This document shows positions 38,105-46,884 of a stretch of 64,000 nt of DNA, piece after piece. The position numbers were made by a program, and so were the translations under genes. The stretch's first letter is position 1. The number at the start of each line of letters is the position of its first letter. Location of the stretch: assembly GCA_020638525.1 (NCBI GenBank), contig JACKIL010000002.1, forward strand, positions 1 to 64,000, written 5' to 3'. The DNA is from Caulobacterales bacterium (GTDB lineage: Bacteria > Pseudomonadota > Alphaproteobacteria > Caulobacterales > Parvularculaceae). The notes below the pieces were generated by a model, which was not told where the DNA came from, did no database searches, and saw only the letters and a list, made by a program, of their open reading frames with translations.

Positions 38105-39985
38105 CTAGACTGACAATTGCTCGCCCACGGCGCGCACCGCAGCGTCGAAAGCGCCGTTTACATAGGCGTAGGCGCTCGAATCGGAATTCGCGATGGAGAT
38201 CCGCCCGATCGGCGCGCGGCCTTTCAAATGCGGACCGTTTTTCGGGCTCCAGTCCGCCGGATCGTAGAGCTCGTTATATTCATAAGCGTAGCCATGCGGC
38301 CAGCGATTGACGGTGATGGCGGCGATGTCGCGCTCCGCATCGAAACCGTGGGGGCCCAACATGCCGGAAAGCTGCTCGACGATGCCGTCTTCGAAATCGT
38401 CGAAGGACATGCCGTAGAGTTTCTGGCGCCCGGCGCGGTGCTGTTCGCGCTCGGTAAGGCCCGGCTCGGTCGGCACATAGGTCATGTGGAGGAGCATCGG
38501 GTCGTCCGGCGTCTGCGCGAATTTGTAGTCGCCAATGCTCACCGGGAAATCGAGCGCGAGAGATTCGAACAGCGCTTGCGGCGCATAGGCGCGGCTATAG
38601 CCGGCTTCAACGAACGGGCGCCAGTTGCGAAGCGCGACATTCGTATAAACGAGCGGGATCTTCTCAACGGCGCGGATCGAAGACTTCTGCTCGTCGCCCA
38701 TCTCCGGACAGATATAGGGCAGCATGACATTGTAGCCCGCCATGACCGCGTGGCGCCCGCGCGCGCGATAGGTTTTGCCGCCATTGACGTAGACGATATC
38801 GACCGCCTTGCCGTCCGGCGCATGGCGCACGTCGACCGCTGTCGAGAGCAGGCGGATGCGTGCGGGCGATCCATCCGTATCAAGACGATTATAATCGACC
38901 CTTACGAGCACGATGTCTTCCATACTCGAGCCCGGCACGGCGTCCGGAATGAGCGCGCGCACGAAGAGCCGCGCAAGGCTCGCATTGCCGTCGGGGAAGT
39001 GGAAAATATAGGGCTCGTCATGCTCTTCTGAATATTCGTCTTCGGGTTTGATTTTCAGCCCTTCCGTGCCGGGCATCGACCAGCGCGTCGCTTCGAGCGC
39101 TGAAAGCGCGTCCCATCCGACGCCCCACAACCCGGTCAAGGTGCGACGAAAGAGAACGAGCGAGGATTCCGGCGCCTTGGCGTAGTCGCGCAGATAGGTC
39201 TCATAGCTCGTCTTGCGCAGCAGCTCGATCTTCTCCGCTTCGCTCTTTCCGTGCAGGAAGTCGTGCGACTTGAAGACGAGATCAGCGAACGCCTTGCGCT
39301 CTTCCTCCGGCCACGGAAAAGCGTCGATCGAGTGCTTGGCGGCGGATTTTTTCGGCTTGCCCGCCCATGTCATGAACGGCATGTCGACAAGCCGGTCGAC
39401 GCCGTAATGCGCCTTGTCGAAGAACAGGCCCTCGCGCAGGCCGAGACGCGAATAGAATTCCTGATCGAAGTAATCATAGAAGCGCGAAACGTCGACGCCG
39501 AGATCGGTCAGAAGCTTCTTCGACGCCGGAGAATAAGTTCCCGGCGAGTCGATCGACTGGCTGCCGCCATAACCGATCAGAAACTTGCCATCGACGTTGA
39601 ACTCGTTGCGCTTGGCGTGTCCGCCGAAATCGTCGTGATTGTCGAGAATGAGAATGCGCGCGCTCGCCCCCGCCTGCTGACGATAGAGAAAGGCCGCCGC
39701 AAGCCCCGAGAGCCCGGCGCCGACAACGATGAGATCGTAAGTATCGTCCGTCTGTTCTTTCGGGCGCGGCCATTGCTTGCCGGCCCACGCGACCGAGTGC
39801 GCGACTTCGAAAGAACCGGCATGGCTGCCGCGAAGCCCGGTCAAGGTCGGCGGCGGCGCGCTCGGATGCGCGCCGGCATAGCCCTCAGCCAGAAGCTGCG
39901 CCGGCGAAAGCCCCGCCCCCGCAGCAACGGCGATCGACGCGCCGTTCAGAAAATCCCGCCGGGTGATTGAAAGGCGTTTACGCAT
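38105..39985 (-). CDS. Tat-exported FAD oxidoreductase, spermidine dehydrogenase-like
   Basis: The 626-residue protein has a twin-arginine signal ('SITRRDFLNGASIAVAAGAGLSPAQ'), then 'LTGLRGSHAGSFEVAHSVA', an FAD dinucleotide motif 'DLIVVGAGLSGLAAAFLYR' (about 84-102) and 'ILDNHDDFGGHAKRNEF'. These match the Pseudomonas spermidine dehydrogenase (SpdH) family over the whole length, which oxidises spermidine in the periplasm. Distant members have other amine substrates, so the substrate call is tentative. It is divergent from the methyltransferase gene at 40160. Confidence 0.85.
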   Translation of the reverse strand: MRKRLSITRRDFLNGASIAVAAGAGLSPAQLLAEGYAGAHPSAPPPTLTGLRGSHAGSFEVAHSVAWAGKQWPRPKEQTDDTYDLIVVGAGLSGLAAAFLYRQQAGASARILILDNHDDFGGHAKRNEFNVDGKFLIGYGGSQSIDSPGTYSPASKKLLTDLGVDVSRFYDYFDQEFYSRLGLREGLFFDKAHYGVDRLVDMPFMTWAGKPKKSAAKHSIDAFPWPEEERKAFADLVFKSHDFLHGKSEAEKIELLRKTSYETYLRDYAKAPESSLVLFRRTLTGLWGVGWDALSALEATRWSMPGTEGLKIKPEDEYSEEHDEPYIFHFPDGNASLARLFVRALIPDAVPGSSMEDIVLVRVDYNRLDTDGSPARIRLLSTAVDVRHAPDGKAVDIVYVNGGKTYRARGRHAVMAGYNVMLPYICPEMGDEQKSSIRAVEKIPLVYTNVALRNWRPFVEAGYSRAYAPQALFESLALDFPVSIGDYKFAQTPDDPMLLHMTYVPTEPGLTEREQHRAGRQKLYGMSFDDFEDGIVEQLSGMLGPHGFDAERDIAAITVNRWPHGYAYEYNELYDPADWSPKNGPHLKGRAPIGRISIANSDSSAYAYVNGAFDAAVRAVGEQLSV

Positions 39986-40159
39986 GGGGCGATCCTTCAG
40001 CTTTCTCTTCGGGGGCGATCGGCCGGGAGCCTACACCCGCCCCGCGGCGCGTTTCCAGTTCGGGGCGCCGCAAGACCCCTCTTGATTTTTCCAGCGGAAA
40101 GCGCCAACTCCGCGCCGCTCCAATCCCGGCGCAAACAACTGTCGTGTGCTCTCCAGAGT

Positions 40160-41170
40160 ATGCGTAAACCTTCCCGCTCCTCCGGCGATCTCATCGCCGA
40201 CCGGCGTTATTCCTACGGACTTGAACTCGCCCAGGCGGGCGATCACGCCGCCGCCATCGACCTTTTCGAGCAGACGATCGAACGCGCGCCGAGCTGGCCG
40301 CCGGCTTGGCTGGCGCTCGCCCGCGCGCGGCGCGAGCATTTCGACGGCGCCGGCGCCATCGCCGCTTTCCGCGAATGCCTTCGGCTCGACCCGGCCGACG
40401 CGCTGGGCGCCGGGCTTGAGCTTTCGCGCCTCGACGCTTCCGTCACGCTCGACGCGGCGCCCGCCGCCTATGTCGCCCAGCTTTTCGACGCTTACGCGCC
40501 GAGCTTCGACAAGGCGCTTGTCGAACGGCTTCACTATAGCGGACCGTGGACTCTCGCCCGGATGATCCGCGCGCACGCGCCGCAAGCAGCGCCCCATCGC
40601 TTCGCCCGCGCGCTCGACCTTGGCTGCGGAACGGGCCTCGCCGGCGAAGCCTTGCGCGGCGATGTCGGCTATCTCGAAGGCGTCGACCTTGCGCCCGGCA
40701 TGATCGAAGTCGCCAAATCCAAGAGCGTCTATGACGCGCTCGCCGAGGGCGATGTTCTCTCCGCGCTGCTGGCGCGCGAGGATCGCTTCAACCTCATCAT
40801 CGCGTCGGATGTCTTCACCTATATCGGCGACCTCGCACGCCTCTTCACTTCGATGCGCGCGCGTCTCGCCCCCGGCGGGTTCGCCGCCTTTACGGTCGAG
40901 AAGGCGGAGGAAGAAGAATCCCCCGCCGGCTGGCTCGTACGCGAGTCGCTCCGCTTCGCGCACAGCGTGAGCTATCTGCGCAGGCTCGCCGCCGTGAACG
41001 GCCTCGCCGTCATCGCAATGGAAGAGACGGCGCTCCGCAAGGATCGCGGCGCGGACATTGCGGGCCTCGCCATCGTGCTCACAGCGCCGCGCGCCGAAAC
41101 GGTGCACGGTCTCAAACCGAAGAGCGACGACACCTTCGACCGCGCCCCGCCCGACCCGACCCTGCATTAG
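40160..41170 (+). CDS. SAM-dependent methyltransferase with N-terminal TPR
   Basis: The 336-residue protein has two TPR-like helix pairs (about 14-85: 'SYGLELAQAGDHAAAIDLFEQTIERAPSWPPAWLALARARRE'), then 'AAYVAQLFDAYAPSFDKALVERLHY', a sequence typical of TPR-methyltransferases, and a class I SAM site 'ALDLGCGTGLAGEAL' (about 153). The motif 'LIIASDVFTYIGDLARLF' is the post-I region. The substrate is unknown. The start at 40160 has a weak Shine-Dalgarno; a start at 40082 is open but non-conserved. A parS site lies 13 bases past its stop. Confidence 0.85.
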   Translation: MRKPSRSSGDLIADRRYSYGLELAQAGDHAAAIDLFEQTIERAPSWPPAWLALARARREHFDGAGAIAAFRECLRLDPADALGAGLELSRLDASVTLDAAPAAYVAQLFDAYAPSFDKALVERLHYSGPWTLARMIRAHAPQAAPHRFARALDLGCGTGLAGEALRGDVGYLEGVDLAPGMIEVAKSKSVYDALAEGDVLSALLAREDRFNLIIASDVFTYIGDLARLFTSMRARLAPGGFAAFTVEKAEEEESPAGWLVRESLRFAHSVSYLRRLAAVNGLAVIAMEETALRKDRGADIAGLAIVLTAPRAETVHGLKPKSDDTFDRAPPDPTLH

Positions 41171-41182
41171 ACCCGCCCCGAA

Positions 41183-41198
41183 TGTTTCACGTGAAACA
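41183..41198. other. parS centromere site for ParB
   Basis: The 16-base palindrome TGTTTCACGTGAAACA is identical to the bacterial parS consensus bound by chromosomal ParB. It lies in the intergenic space just after the methyltransferase gene, and is flanked by one further pair (A...T) to make 18 symmetric bases. Such sites cluster near the replication origin and are extremely unlikely by chance in full. No parA or parB gene is in the window. Confidence 0.85.
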
Positions 41199-41287
41199 TG
41201 GCGCTCGCCGCACGCTAGGCGCTGCAACGGTTTGCGGGCTGAAAGGCGCCTTTTGAATTCGCCGCGCGGTCGGTGAGAGCCTCGTTG

Positions 41288-41326
41288 AACCCTCCCTAAC
41301 CCTCCCTTTTCAAGGGAGGGGACTTC
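41288..41326. repeat. Family D repeat, left arm of a 39-base inverted repeat
   Basis: This element begins AACCCTCCCTAACCCTCCCT and ends GGGGACTTC, with its own small hairpin (CCCTCCCTTTTCAAGGGAGGG). Its full 39 bases are the exact reverse complement of 41917-41955. A related direct-orientation copy is at 41374-41406. Confidence 0.8.
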
Positions 41327-41373
41327 GCCTTCCGGATTGATTTGCAGTGCGCGCGATAAGCGACGACGGGATT

Positions 41374-41406
41374 CCCTCCCTTGCAAAGGGAGGGTTAGGG
41401 AGGGTT
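41374..41406. repeat. Family D repeat, middle copy
   Basis: The 33-base copy CCCTCCCTTGCAAAGGGAGG and onward to GGGAGGGTT differs from the right arm (41917-41955) by a base in the loop of its hairpin. It reads in the same direction as the right arm. Confidence 0.75.
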
Positions 41407-41643
41407 CCCTTCTGACTCTCAACACCCAAACCGACACGACAAACCTCCGAAGCGCGCCAACCAACGCACGCGCCTTCGCGATCATCATAAGTCAGCTTGA
41501 GCACTGTGGGATAAGTCTCCCCACAACCGTCTGTATGCGGCGGATTTATTGGGTTTGGCGGCGATCAACCGGAAAGGGAACAAGCATTTGGGGAACTCCC
41601 GCCAGGCTCGCCCAGTCTCCTTTCTGTCGCGATCACCCACGTG

Positions 41644-41665
41644 ATTGAATTGAATTCAATTCAAT
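41644..41665. promoter_or_regulatory. Perfect 22-base AT-rich palindrome, candidate operator
   Basis: From 41644 to 41665 every base pairs with its mirror; the centre is GAATTC and each arm is ATTGAATTGAA. This symmetry and length suit a dimeric regulator. The nearest regulator gene is the TetR gene, whose start is 335 bases downstream, so it may be an operator for it or for another protein. Its identity is unknown. Confidence 0.4.
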
Positions 41666-41803
41666 GATAAAAGCCTCCCGGGAGCGGGCGGCCCGCGAGC
41701 GTTTGGCGGTCCATGGGGGCATTGTGGCGGCCGGGCGCTATCCTGCCGCGCTTCGATGGGGACGCCGAGGGTTTTCCCGAGACGTGGAACCGCGTTGAAG
41801 GCG

Positions 41804-41878
41804 ATCCCTCCCTTTCGGCCAAGGCCGGCCTTGCTTCGCAAGGCCGGGGCCTCAAGCCCTCCCTTTTCAAAGGAGGGC
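41804..41878. repeat. Family D repeat, diverged long copy with internal GC hairpin
   Basis: The copy starts CCCTCCCTTTCGGCCAAGGC and ends CCCTCCCTTTTCAAAGGAGG. Between these lies a strong hairpin made of GGCCTTGC and GCAAGGCC around TTC. It looks like a family D element interrupted by or fused to another palindrome. Confidence 0.6.
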
Positions 41879-41916
41879 GCCGTGGGGTTAGCGCGATGAG
41901 CTTCAACGCGCTCGGA

Positions 41917-41955
41917 GAAGTCCCCTCCCTTGAAAAGGGAGGGTTAGGGAGGGTT
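41917..41955. repeat. Family D repeat, right arm of the 39-base inverted repeat
   Basis: These 39 bases are the exact reverse complement of 41288-41326. Together the arms enclose about 590 bases with no open gene. The arm ends 45 bases before the TetR start codon. Confidence 0.8.
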
Positions 41956-42000
41956 CCAACGGCGCGGCCGCAAGCGAGGGCGTCATAGGAGAAACACTAC

Positions 42001-42633
42001 ATGGCTTCACGCGCCGCCCTGAAGAAATCCGCTCCGCCCGCCCCGGCGCGCGAAGATGTACGCAATGAAACGAAGCGCCGCCTGCTCGACGCGGCGGCTG
42101 CGGCGCTCATCGAGAATGACGGCGCGCTCGAGATGTCGGATGTCGCGGCGCGCGCGGGCGCGTCGGCCGGCCTCGCCTATCATTATTTCGGATCGAAGTC
42201 GGGGCTCGTCTCCGCCGTGCTCGCCGAGTTCTTCGATCGCTATGATGCAGTCATCAATATGCGGATGGACGGGCGCGAAAGCTGGGCGAAGCGCGAGCGG
42301 CGCCGGCTCGACGCGCTGATCGCGTTCCTCTTCAAGGACCCGCTTGCGCCGATCGCTTTCGGGCGGTTGTCGAAAACGCCGGAAGTCGTCGCGGTCGAGG
42401 CGGCGCGCTGGCGCGCGCTTGTCGAGCTTTCTGCGAAGAATATCGAGAACGGGCAGAAAAGCGGCGCGCTCGGCCGCGACGTCAATCCGCATATTGCAGG
42501 CGCGGCCATTCTCGGCGGGGTGCGCGATGCGTGCAGCTTCGTTCTTTCGCAGGAAAAGCGCCCCTCGCCCGCCGCGCTTTCTGAAAATCTCTGGCGCTTC
42601 ATCGCGGGCGCCGTTCGCCTAAGGGAGGAATAA
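42001..42633 (+). CDS. TetR-family transcriptional regulator
   Basis: The 210-residue protein has a TetR helix-turn-helix: 'TKRRLLDAAAAALIENDGALEMSDVAARAGASAGLAYHYFGSKSGLVSAVLAEFFDRYD' (about 22-80). The C-terminal ligand domain is not assigned to a known effector. It probably represses itself and the PhyH-like gene that starts four bases after its stop. Upstream are the family D repeats and, 335 bases away, a palindrome that might be an operator. Confidence 0.92.
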   Translation: MASRAALKKSAPPAPAREDVRNETKRRLLDAAAAALIENDGALEMSDVAARAGASAGLAYHYFGSKSGLVSAVLAEFFDRYDAVINMRMDGRESWAKRERRRLDALIAFLFKDPLAPIAFGRLSKTPEVVAVEAARWRALVELSAKNIENGQKSGALGRDVNPHIAGAAILGGVRDACSFVLSQEKRPSPAALSENLWRFIAGAVRLREE

Positions 42634-42637
42634 CGCC

Positions 42638-43504
42638 GTGCAGCAAACCGAGAAAAAACGGCCGCCGCGCATCGAAACGCAGGACGATCTCTTTCAGGAT
42701 ATCGCCGGCACTTACGCGCTCGAAGGCGCGCGCACGCCCGCCGATGAGGCGGCGCTCAAAGCCGACCTCGAAGCGCTCAACCGCGACGGCTATGTCATCC
42801 TTGAACGGATCATCTCCGAGGAGGAGAACGCGCGCGCAAGAAACGCGCTTGAAGAGATCGTGGGGCCGATGGGCCGTAACGACTTCGAAGGCCTCAAAAC
42901 GCAGCGCGCCTATTCTCTCCTCAGGAAGACGCGCGCGCTCGACGGGCTTGTCGCGCATCCGCGCGTGCTTGCGATTCTCGAAGCGATGATGGGGCCGGGC
43001 TCGCTTCTTTCAGCCTGCCTCGCCGTGCGCATCCACCCCGGCGAGAAGCGCCAGCCGCCGCATTTTGACGCCGCGTTCTACCCCTCCCCACGTCCGCGCC
43101 TCTGCCACGCCGTCTCGGCGATCTGGGCGCTCGATCCGTTTACGGAGGAAAATGGCGGAACGATCGTCTGGCCGGAAAGCCACCTCTGGCCCGAAGGCAA
43201 GAAGCCGACGGAGGACGACCCGCATTTTTCGGCGACCATGCCCGCAGGCTCGGCGATCATCTTCCACGGCGATCTCTGGCACGCCGGCGGGGCGAACCGG
43301 GCGAGCGCCCCGCGCATGGGCTTCACCCCGCAATATTGCGGGCAGTGGCTGCGGACGATGGAGAACATGTCCCTCGCCATCCCGCCCGCCGTCGCGAAGG
43401 ACCTCTCGCCCGAGATCCAGAGCCTCCTCGGCTACAATATCCGCCCGCCATTCATGGGCTATGTCGACGGGATGCACCCCAAGCGGGTCTTTGAGCGGGA
43501 ATAG
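42638..43504 (+). CDS. Phytanoyl-CoA dioxygenase (PhyH) family protein
   Basis: The 288-residue protein is an Fe(II)/2-oxoglutarate oxygenase of the PhyH family. The iron ligands are His142 and Asp144 in 'PPHFDAAFYP' and probably His215 in 'FHGDLWHAGGANRA'; Arg221 or a nearby Arg would bind 2-oxoglutarate. Family members hydroxylate lipids, ectoine or secondary metabolites; the substrate is unknown. The GTG at 42638 has AAGGGAGGAA upstream, within the end of the TetR gene, so both genes are an operon. Confidence 0.88.
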   Translation: MQQTEKKRPPRIETQDDLFQDIAGTYALEGARTPADEAALKADLEALNRDGYVILERIISEEENARARNALEEIVGPMGRNDFEGLKTQRAYSLLRKTRALDGLVAHPRVLAILEAMMGPGSLLSACLAVRIHPGEKRQPPHFDAAFYPSPRPRLCHAVSAIWALDPFTEENGGTIVWPESHLWPEGKKPTEDDPHFSATMPAGSAIIFHGDLWHAGGANRASAPRMGFTPQYCGQWLRTMENMSLAIPPAVAKDLSPEIQSLLGYNIRPPFMGYVDGMHPKRVFERE

Positions 43505-43507
43505 TAG

Positions 43508-43620
43508 AAGCGAATAGCGAGTAGCGAATAGCGGCGCTCCCTGCGATCGGCGATTGCACCACGGAGACTAAACCCCTATGTCTGCTTGACTATTCCCTAT
43601 TCGCCATTCCCTACTCGCTC
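43508..43620. repeat. GAATAG/GAGTAG imperfect inverted repeat (family E)
   Basis: The spacer between the PhyH gene and cobT is almost entirely this element. The left arm has repeated GCGAATAGCGAGTAGCGAAT and the right arm CTATTCCCTATTCGCCATTC followed by CCTACTCGCT, its imperfect reverse complement. It could fold into a long hairpin. CobT starts four bases after it with no Shine-Dalgarno. Confidence 0.7.
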
Positions 43621-43623
43621 ACT

Positions 43624-45459
43624 ATGACGCCCAAGGAAAAACTCCGCGAAGATTTCAAGCGCGCGCTCATCCAGACGACGCGGGCGCTTTCCTCGCAGCA
43701 AGACATCGAAGTCGCCTTTGGCGGGGACCACGCTCAGGTGAGCGGCAAGCGCGCGCGCATTCCGCTGCCCGCGCGGGTGCTCGACCCGGCCTCCGCCGCC
43801 ATCGCGCGCGGGGAAGCCGATGCGGCGGCGCTTCGCCTCGCCCATCATGACGACGCGGCCCACGCCCGTCTCGCGCCGAAGGGCGCGGAGGCGCAGAGCG
43901 TTTTCGACGCGCTCGAGAACACGCGCTGCGAGGCGATCGGCGCGAACGCGCTCAAAGGAGTCGGCGACAATCTCGACGCCGCCTATGAAAAGACCATTCT
44001 CGACCGCGGGCTCGACCGGCTCGACATTTCGCAGGCCGCGCCCCTCGCAGATGTCGCCGCGCTCCTCCTGCGCGAGCGGCTGACGGGCCGCGCCTCGCCC
44101 AAGTCGGCCGAAAAAATGCTCGACGCCTGGCGCGACGATCTGGAAGCGCGCGCCGGCGCCTCGCTCGACGCGCTCGCCGCCGCCGCCGACCTCAACGATC
44201 AGGCGGCCTTCGCCACGCTGACGCGCAACGTGCTGCGCGATCTCGACCTCGAAGAGGAAGAAGGGGAGGACAAGGGCGACGAAGCCTCCGACGGCGACGG
44301 CGATTCAGACGACAACCAGAACGCCTCCGACGACAATGAAGACGGCGTCGCCGACATTCCCGAAGACGGCCTGCCGGAGTCGAGCGACGACAGCGAAGGC
44401 GAGACGGAATTCAGCGACGAGAATTTCGAGCAGGTGGAAGACTCCGCCGACGGCGCGACGGAGAACGCGAAAATCTCGTCCATGCGCCCGCGCTTCGAAG
44501 GCGACAGCGGCGTCACCTATAAGGCCTATACGACGGAGTTCGACGAGATCGCCGATGCGCGCGATCTGTGCGATCCGGAAGAGCTCGCGCGCCTGCGCCG
44601 CACGCTCGACCGGCAGCTTGAGAACTTCCATACGGTCGTCTCGCGCCTTGCAAACAAGCTTCAGCGCAAACTACTCGCGCAGCAGAACCGCAACTGGGAT
44701 TTCGATCTCGACGAAGGCGTGCTCGACGCCGCGCGTCTTGCGCGTATCATCGCCGACCCGATGCAGCCGCTCTCCTACAAGCAGGAGCGCGAGCTTGAAT
44801 TCCGCGATACGGTGGTGACGCTGCTCATCGACAATTCGGGTTCGATGCGCGGACGCCCGATTACGATTGCGGCGATCTGCGGCGACATCCTCGCGCGCAC
44901 GCTTGAGCGTTGCGGCGTGAAAGTCGAGATTCTCGGCTTCACGACGCGCGCCTGGAAAGGCGGCCAGTCGAGGGAGAAATGGGTCGCCGACGGTCGCCCC
45001 GCCAATCCCGGCCGGCTCAACGATTTGCGCCACATCATCTACAAATCGGCCGACGCGCCATGGCGGCGCGCGCGCACTTCGCTCGGCCTGATGATGAAGG
45101 AAGGTCTCCTCAAGGAGAACATTGACGGCGAAGCGCTGCTCTGGGCGCATGAGCGCCTGATCGGCCGTCCGGAAGCGCGCCGCATTCTGATGGTGATCTC
45201 GGACGGCGCGCCGGTCGACGATACGACGTCATCGGCGAATGGCGGCGCTTATCTCGAACGCCATCTGCGCGAAGTCATCGCGCGCATCGAAAACCTCTCG
45301 CCGGTCGAATTGCTGGCGATCGGCATCGGCCATGACGTGACGCGTTATTATCGACGCGCGGTGACGATCGTCGATGTCGAACAGCTCGGCGGCGCCATGG
45401 TCGACAAGCTCGCCGAGCTTTTCGATGAGGACGCGAAGAAGCGACGCAGCGCCGCCTGA
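43624..45459 (+). CDS. cobT: Cobaltochelatase subunit CobT
   Basis: The 611-residue protein is the CobT subunit of the aerobic cobalt chelatase CobNST, which inserts cobalt into hydrogenobyrinate diamide. It has the CobT N-terminal domain ('[23 protein letters not shown]'), an acidic Asp/Glu/Ser-rich linker (about 210-295), and a C-terminal von Willebrand A domain with MIDAS '[13 protein letters not shown]' (about 400) and '[11 protein letters not shown]'. In most alphaproteobacteria cobS lies next to cobT; here it does not, and cobN is also absent from the window. Confidence 0.93.
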   Translation: MTPKEKLREDFKRALIQTTRALSSQQDIEVAFGGDHAQVSGKRARIPLPARVLDPASAAIARGEADAAALRLAHHDDAAHARLAPKGAEAQSVFDALENTRCEAIGANALKGVGDNLDAAYEKTILDRGLDRLDISQAAPLADVAALLLRERLTGRASPKSAEKMLDAWRDDLEARAGASLDALAAAADLNDQAAFATLTRNVLRDLDLEEEEGEDKGDEASDGDGDSDDNQNASDDNEDGVADIPEDGLPESSDDSEGETEFSDENFEQVEDSADGATENAKISSMRPRFEGDSGVTYKAYTTEFDEIADARDLCDPEELARLRRTLDRQLENFHTVVSRLANKLQRKLLAQQNRNWDFDLDEGVLDAARLARIIADPMQPLSYKQERELEFRDTVVTLLIDNSGSMRGRPITIAAICGDILARTLERCGVKVEILGFTTRAWKGGQSREKWVADGRPANPGRLNDLRHIIYKSADAPWRRARTSLGLMMKEGLLKENIDGEALLWAHERLIGRPEARRILMVISDGAPVDDTTSSANGGAYLERHLREVIARIENLSPVELLAIGIGHDVTRYYRRAVTIVDVEQLGGAMVDKLAELFDEDAKKRRSAA

Positions 45460-45476
45460 GGCGACGCTGCTTCTTT
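45446..45476. terminator. Bidirectional hairpin between cobT and the cytochrome b561 gene
   Basis: An 11-base stem with one mismatch (45446-45456 with 45460-45470, loop TGA) overlaps the cobT stop and is followed by TTCTTT. It lies between two convergent genes and could stop transcription from either side. Confidence 0.45.
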
Positions 45477-45481
45477 CCAAT

Positions 45482-46051
45482 CTACTTCTTGAACATCGGC
45501 AGCATGCGCCCGAGCACTTCGTCACGATTGACGAACTGGTGCTTCAGCGCGGCGGCGATGTGGATGACGATGAGCGCGATCATCGCGAAGGCGCCGTATT
45601 CGTGCGCTTCTTCGAAGAGCTCATGCGTCTCCTCGCTTCCCGCGCCGAAGAAGGGCAGCAGCGGCCAAGGCAGGCCGAAGAATTCGAGCGGCGGCTTCCT
45701 CGGATGCGAAGAGATCATCGCCCAGCCGAACAGCGGTATGGCGATCAGCAGGAAATAAAATCCGAAGTGAACGACTTTCGTCACCGTCACTTCCCAACCT
45801 TTCATGCTGGCGGGCAGCGGCGGCGGCGGGTTGACGATGCGCCAGCCAATGCGCGCGAGCGAGAGAAGCAGAATGAGGATGCCGAAGGATTTGTGCCAGG
45901 TGAACAGTTCGCGCGCGAGCTCTCCCTGTTCGCGCGGCAGACCGGCGGCGTAGAGCCCGCCCGCCAGCTGGCCGATGATAAGGATCGCGATCAGCCAGTG
46001 CAGAATGATCGCCACTCTGTTGTATTGAGAGGCAGCGGTCGCAGTCGTCAT
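45482..46051 (-). CDS. Cytochrome b561
   Basis: The 189-residue protein has four transmembrane helices of the bacterial cytochrome b561 (CybB) type: 'YNRVAIILHWLIAILIIGQLAGG' with the first heme histidine (about 18), 'LFTWHKSFGILILLLSLARIGWR', 'VHFGFYFLLIAIPLFGWAM' and 'HEYGAFAMIALIVIHIAAALKHQFV'. It carries two b hemes and transfers electrons between quinol and acceptors such as superoxide. AAGGA precedes the ATG at 46051. It is not part of an obvious operon. Confidence 0.92.
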   Translation of the reverse strand: MTTATAASQYNRVAIILHWLIAILIIGQLAGGLYAAGLPREQGELARELFTWHKSFGILILLLSLARIGWRIVNPPPPLPASMKGWEVTVTKVVHFGFYFLLIAIPLFGWAMISSHPRKPPLEFFGLPWPLLPFFGAGSEETHELFEEAHEYGAFAMIALIVIHIAAALKHQFVNRDEVLGRMLPMFKK

Positions 46052-46171
46052 GCGCTTATCCTTCCGAGGTTGAAAGCGGGACCGAGATTGTCAGCTTAAT
46101 GCGCGCCGCTCGAAACTGGAACAGGCGTTCGCCAGAAAAGCGCCGTCGAACAAGGCGCTAGCCGGAAAGCC

Positions 46172-46801
46172 TCAACCCGCCTCGCCGAAACGGGTGATGA
46201 TCGCCTGCAGTTCCGGCCGCTGGCGCTCCAAAGGCGGCTCCTTCGCGGCGCCGATATAAATGAATCCAGCGATCTTCTCCCCCGGCTTGAGGCCGAACGC
46301 TTCGAGCACAGCGTGGTCATAGGCGTACCATTCCGTCAGCCATTGCGCGGCGTAGCCATGCGCGCTCGCTGCAAGGAGCATGTTCTGGCAGACGGCGCCC
46401 GCCGTCATCGTCTGTTCCCATTCCGGCGTCCTGTGCGTGCGGTCGACGGCCGAGACGACCGCGACGACGACCGGCGCGCGCATGAATCGCGCCCTCTCGC
46501 ATTGAACGCGCTCGGGCGTCGTTTCCGTCTCGTTCGAGGCGAAGATGCGCGCGAGAATTTCACCCGCCTTCGCTCGCCCCTCGCCTTCGAAGACGATGAA
46601 GCGGAACGGACAGACGCGGCGATGATCCGGCACGCGCGAGGCGATCGACAGGATCGACTGAAGCTCCGTCGCGTTCGGCCCGGGGCCGGTCAACAGATCG
46701 GCCGCCGTCGAACGGCGCAAGCGCAACAGCTTCAGCGTTTCTTCAGAAGGATGGGCCGCCGGCAGCGGCGCGCCGAATTCCGGGGGAGTCGTGGAAGTCA
46801 A
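46172..46801 (-). CDS. Nitroreductase family protein
   Basis: The 209-residue flavoprotein has the nitroreductase layout of the YdjA type: 'RRSTAADLLTGPGPNATELQSILSIASRVPDHRRVCPFRFIVFEG' (FMN-binding start) and 'MTAGAVCQNMLLAASAHGYAAQWLTEWYAYD'. It would use NAD(P)H and FMN to reduce nitroaromatics or quinones. The start appears to be TTG at 46801, because no suitable ATG or GTG lies near; a GGAA lies upstream. It is alone between the cytochrome gene (120 bases downstream) and a repeat region. Confidence 0.87.
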   Translation of the reverse strand: MTSTTPPEFGAPLPAAHPSEETLKLLRLRRSTAADLLTGPGPNATELQSILSIASRVPDHRRVCPFRFIVFEGEGRAKAGEILARIFASNETETTPERVQCERARFMRAPVVVAVVSAVDRTHRTPEWEQTMTAGAVCQNMLLAASAHGYAAQWLTEWYAYDHAVLEAFGLKPGEKIAGFIYIGAAKEPPLERQRPELQAIITRFGEAG

Positions 46802-46884
46802 AGGAAGGTCTTTCCGTTCTGCGGCGATCGAAGTTGCGGCTTATAGCAAATCCGGCTGCGGATGCCCAATCGCTCAGGAGAATG

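Larger units (their letters stand above)
41199..42000. other. Repeat-rich intergenic region of about 800 bases without a gene
   Basis: I find no coding region here. It contains four copies of a GGGAGGG-type palindromic repeat (family D), a GC-rich hairpin near 41815-41850, and at 41644-41665 a perfect AT-rich palindrome. A sequence TGTGGGATAA near 41505 resembles a DnaA box (TGTGGATAA) with one extra G, and 'CCCCACAA' follows, but this is too weak to call an origin. The TetR gene starts at 42001. Confidence 0.6.

Noticed and set aside
38117..39970. Plus-strand frames of 239-304 residues opposite the spermidine-dehydrogenase-like gene
   Set aside because: Antisense to a conserved flavoprotein; no recognisable motif.
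40031..41488. A 485-residue minus-strand frame over the TPR methyltransferase gene and the family D repeats
   Set aside because: It translates repeats ('EVPSLEKGGLGRV') and antisense of a real gene; not a protein.
41440..41640. Possible replication origin next to parS
   Set aside because: Only one imperfect DnaA-box-like sequence and no cluster of boxes or AT-rich unwinding stretch; parS alone does not mark oriC.
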